From Brevibacillus formosus (GTDB lineage Bacteria > Bacillota > Bacilli > Brevibacillales > Brevibacillaceae), in the NCBI RefSeq assembly GCF_003013405.1, contig NZ_PXZL01000004.1, forward strand, positions 251,961 through 315,960: a stretch of DNA of 64,000 nucleotides, written 5' to 3'. The notes under the pieces were generated by a model, which saw only the letters and a list, made by a program, of their open reading frames with translations, was not told the DNA's origin and did not search any database. The first letter of the stretch is position 1, and every line of letters begins with the position of its first letter. Made by a program: the position numbers and the translations under genes. Below are positions 62,002 through 64,000 of this stretch, piece after piece.

Positions 62002-63546
62002 TTATTCCCCTTTCGCAACAAATTCTCTAGCCAGAAGACCTGCGTTCGTGCTGCTGCTCGCAATCGTTACACCCGCATCCATCAGCTTCTTCACTTGCTC
62101 ATCGAAGTTCGGTGTATCGAGGTCAGTACCCAACACATAGCCCAGAATTTCCAGGTGTCTGCCTTCTTTGGTAGCCTGCGCTTTTGCTTCGATGATCGCT
62201 GGCAGCATCACGCCGACAGGATCTTCGTGGGAACCGAAGCCCAAGATGAAGTCCATCAAAATGACGCCGACGGAAGGATCTTTTGCTTCTTCCAAAAATC
62301 TCGCGATGCGCGTGGAAGGATCGATCATCGGGTGCGGCTTGCCATTTGTAAAGTCGTCATCGCCCATGTCAAGGAAAGTGTGAGCCTTGCTCTCATGGAT
62401 GTTTTTCAGCTTGTAGTCCGCTTTCTTTTGGATGTTGCTGTATACGTCTTCATACTTGTCCATCGAGAGGTACATAGCTTCGTCGCACAGCGTACCGCCG
62501 CAGAACAGCCCGCGAATGTATTTTTGTTCAGGTGTCAGCTTTGCCCGGACTTCTTCAATCAGCGGCCAGTTGAGTGCGCGCTTGTTAAGCTCGTCTTCGT
62601 TGGCACCAGCCAGCACAACTGCTTTGATGGCTGCTTCCTTGCTCGTCTTGGCAAAATGTCCGCCTGCTTCCAGAACTGCTGTTTCTTCTCCACCAATGAA
62701 GTACACAACCACAGGTTTCTTGCAGCTTTTCACCTGTGCCAGCACTTTTTCCTGAACACTTGGTGCCGGTGGCTTGGAAATGAGCACGATGACCTTTGTC
62801 GCCTCATCCTCTTCCAGTGCTTTGATTCCATCGAGCATCATGATGCCGCCGACTTGCTCGGAGAGGTCGCGACCGCCTGTACCGATCAGCTGCGTGATAC
62901 CGCCGCCGAAGTCGTGAATACGCACGCTCACCTCTTGGCTTCCTGTACCAGATGCACCTACGATCCCGATGTTGCCTTTTCTCACAGCGTTTCCGAAGCA
63001 CAGTGCCACATTGCCGATAATCGCAGTACCGCAGTCAGGTCCCATCATCAAGAGGCCTTTTTCATGCGCAAATTGCTTGAGAGCGATCTCCTCCTCGATG
63101 CTCACGTTGTCGCTGAACAGCATGACGTGCAGATCGTTTTCCAATGCTTTTCTCGCTTCTCTCGCTGCGAATGCACCGTTTACCGAGATGACAGCAAGAT
63201 TCGCCTCTGGAATGCTGGCTGCCGCAGAATCAATCGTGGAGTATTTGATCTCTGTTGCGGATTTGCTGCCGCCTTTTTTCTTGAACAGCTCTTCGATGGC
63301 GATGAGAGCACTCTCACACAGCTCGTCTGTCGCTGCCTTCACCACGATCATCAAGTCGCTCGTTTTCGCCGCTTCCAGCTCAGGTGTGAGCAAACCAACG
63401 TTTTTCAATACTTCTTTGTTCATGTCGGTGCCCATCGCAATAACCGCTTGCTCGACACCTTCAATTTGATTCGCTTTTGTAGATAGAGACATCAGGGATA
63501 CCGAGTCAAAATACGTGCTTTGCTTGATTACGACTTTGGTAGACAT
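62002..63546 (-). CDS. allF: AllF (FdrA) subunit of oxamate carbamoyltransferase
   Basis: 514 residues. The layout is that of the succinyl-CoA synthetase alpha-like FdrA family: an N-terminal ACT-like segment (TKVVIKQSTYFDSVSLMSLS), a Rossmann/CoA-like part (GIVGASGTGSQEVSVRIHDF, GGGITQLIGTGGRDLSEQVG) and a ligase-like domain (VYFIGGEETAVLEAGGHFAK). In Escherichia coli FdrA (AllF) works with AllG and AllH as oxamic transcarbamylase. It begins in a 19-base overlap with allH and stops two bases before allG, so the three are co-translated. RBS GGAGG. Confidence 0.88.
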   Translation of the reverse strand: MSTKVVIKQSTYFDSVSLMSLSTKANQIEGVEQAVIAMGTDMNKEVLKNVGLLTPELEAAKTSDLMIVVKAATDELCESALIAIEELFKKKGGSKSATEIKYSTIDSAAASIPEANLAVISVNGAFAAREARKALENDLHVMLFSDNVSIEEEIALKQFAHEKGLLMMGPDCGTAIIGNVALCFGNAVRKGNIGIVGASGTGSQEVSVRIHDFGGGITQLIGTGGRDLSEQVGGIMMLDGIKALEEDEATKVIVLISKPPAPSVQEKVLAQVKSCKKPVVVYFIGGEETAVLEAGGHFAKTSKEAAIKAVVLAGANEDELNKRALNWPLIEEVRAKLTPEQKYIRGLFCGGTLCDEAMYLSMDKYEDVYSNIQKKADYKLKNIHESKAHTFLDMGDDDFTNGKPHPMIDPSTRIARFLEEAKDPSVGVILMDFILGFGSHEDPVGVMLPAIIEAKAQATKEGRHLEILGYVLGTDLDTPNFDEQVKKLMDAGVTIASSSTNAGLLAREFVAKGE

Positions 63547-64000
63547 ACATTACCTCCAGCTTCTAGATTTCGTTCCAAACCACATAGGATGCCAAGCAGG
63601 ATATCCGTCCCCGACGACGAGCCGATCCCGATGATTTTGTCTAAAGCAGGGACAAGCTCTTCCGTAGAGCCGGACACCATGCATGAAAGTAAGTCAATTA
63701 GTGACTCTCTTACTTGTCCATGGGCTGCTTTTTTCAGCGTGATCGCACTGATTTCGTTCGTTAATGCTTGGGACGAACGGACGATTTCATCGAAAAATGG
63801 GCATGACAAACAAGAGGGAATGTTTTGCATTTTGTATACACTGCACAATCCCACTAAAAAATCGTCACCCGATGGCGTTAGCCCCGGCCCCAGTCCGATA
63901 AGACTTATCGCATGCTGAGTAGCTGACTCTATGCGTTTGTTCGCCAGATCGTCGGAAAGCATGCCTGCACGCTGAATCAGCATACGGGACATCTCTTTCT
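63528..64000 (-). CDS. allH: AllH (YlbF, DUF2877) subunit, partial at the window edge
   Basis: Only the C-terminal portion (157 codons) is inside the window; the frame stays open to base 64000 with no start. The key DUF2877 motif GLGPGLTPSGDDFLVGLCSV is present, with GSSSGTDILLGIL near the end. DUF2877 proteins (YlbF/AllH) are the third subunit of oxamate carbamoyltransferase. The usual length is about 270 residues, so roughly 110 residues lie outside. The promoter of the operon must be further upstream. Confidence 0.85.
   Translation of the reverse strand, partial: KEMSRMLIQRAGMLSDDLANKRIESATQHAISLIGLGPGLTPSGDDFLVGLCSVYKMQNIPSCLSCPFFDEIVRSSQALTNEISAITLKKAAHGQVRESLIDLLSCMVSGSTEELVPALDKIIGIGSSSGTDILLGILCGLERNLEAGGNVCLPKS

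Overview
The window looks like a Brevibacillus-type (Paenibacillaceae) chromosome. The protein-coding style is Gram-positive: strong AGGAGG-type ribosome sites, some GTG/TTG starts, lipoproteins with lipobox cysteines, Fur boxes and AraC plus siderophore-binding fusions. It carries a Cfr-like 23S rRNA methyltransferase closely resembling the chromosomal Clb proteins described in Bacillales, including ClbC of Brevibacillus brevis. Genus is an inference. No rRNA, tRNA, CRISPR array, phage integrase or IS transposase was seen.

Region 1 (about 1-29,300) is the most interesting part. It reads as a contractile-injection or type VI-like export locus in a Gram-positive organism. One long minus-strand operon starts at a candidate sigma-A promoter near 25,920. 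It encodes a large sheath-like protein, a small Hcp-like tube protein, a J-domain protein, two FHA proteins (one membrane-bound), an active-looking PP2C phosphatase, a degenerate PP2C fused to a membrane helix and TPR repeats, three unrecognised structural candidates, a divergent Hsp70-like ATPase, a DcrB-like putative effector chaperone, two VgrG-like spikes, a pentapeptide-repeat protein and a PAAR-like (DUF4280) tip. The second VgrG ends in a GHH-type nuclease toxin and is followed by an immunity gene. Divergently, a membrane vWA protein (plus strand) meets a Ser/Thr kinase tail to tail. Kinase, phosphatase and FHA together mirror the threonine-phosphorylation control of proteobacterial T6SS, but no ClpV, TssJLM or TssE homologue could be recognised. 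The distal end (1-5,000) is a decaying toxin/immunity array: an orphan Rhs fragment with a nucleotidyltransferase-like tip and immunity gene, a VgrG scar, an amber-interrupted immunity gene and a frameshifted toxin tail.

Region 2 (29,300-36,900) holds ordinary metabolic and regulatory genes: a VOC protein, an MFS transporter divergent from an SgrR-like regulator, two palindromic intergenic elements, nagA, a nitronate monooxygenase-family protein and an unusual VOC-NUDIX fusion.

Region 3 (37,000-44,550) is a Fur-controlled iron-siderophore island: two FecCD permeases, two lipoprotein binding proteins, an intact AraC-binding-protein fusion regulator and a decayed copy of the same type of gene. 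No ABC ATPase is encoded here.

Region 4 (44,560-52,340) is a 2-aminoethylphosphonate uptake and degradation operon (binding protein, ATPase, permease, PhnX, PhnW) ending in a saccharopine-dehydrogenase-like oxidoreductase and a DeoR regulator.

Region 5 (52,480-57,410) has an Asp/Glu racemase-family protein, an RmlD-like reductase, the Cfr-like methyltransferase and a secreted YcdB/PepSY-like protein.

Region 6 (57,500-64,000) is an oxamate/carbamoyl-phosphate operon (AllH, AllF, AllG, NCS1 permease, carbamate kinase) ending in a guanine-deaminase-like enzyme; AllH runs off the window. All functional calls come from reading the sequence and remembered family features, without database searches.
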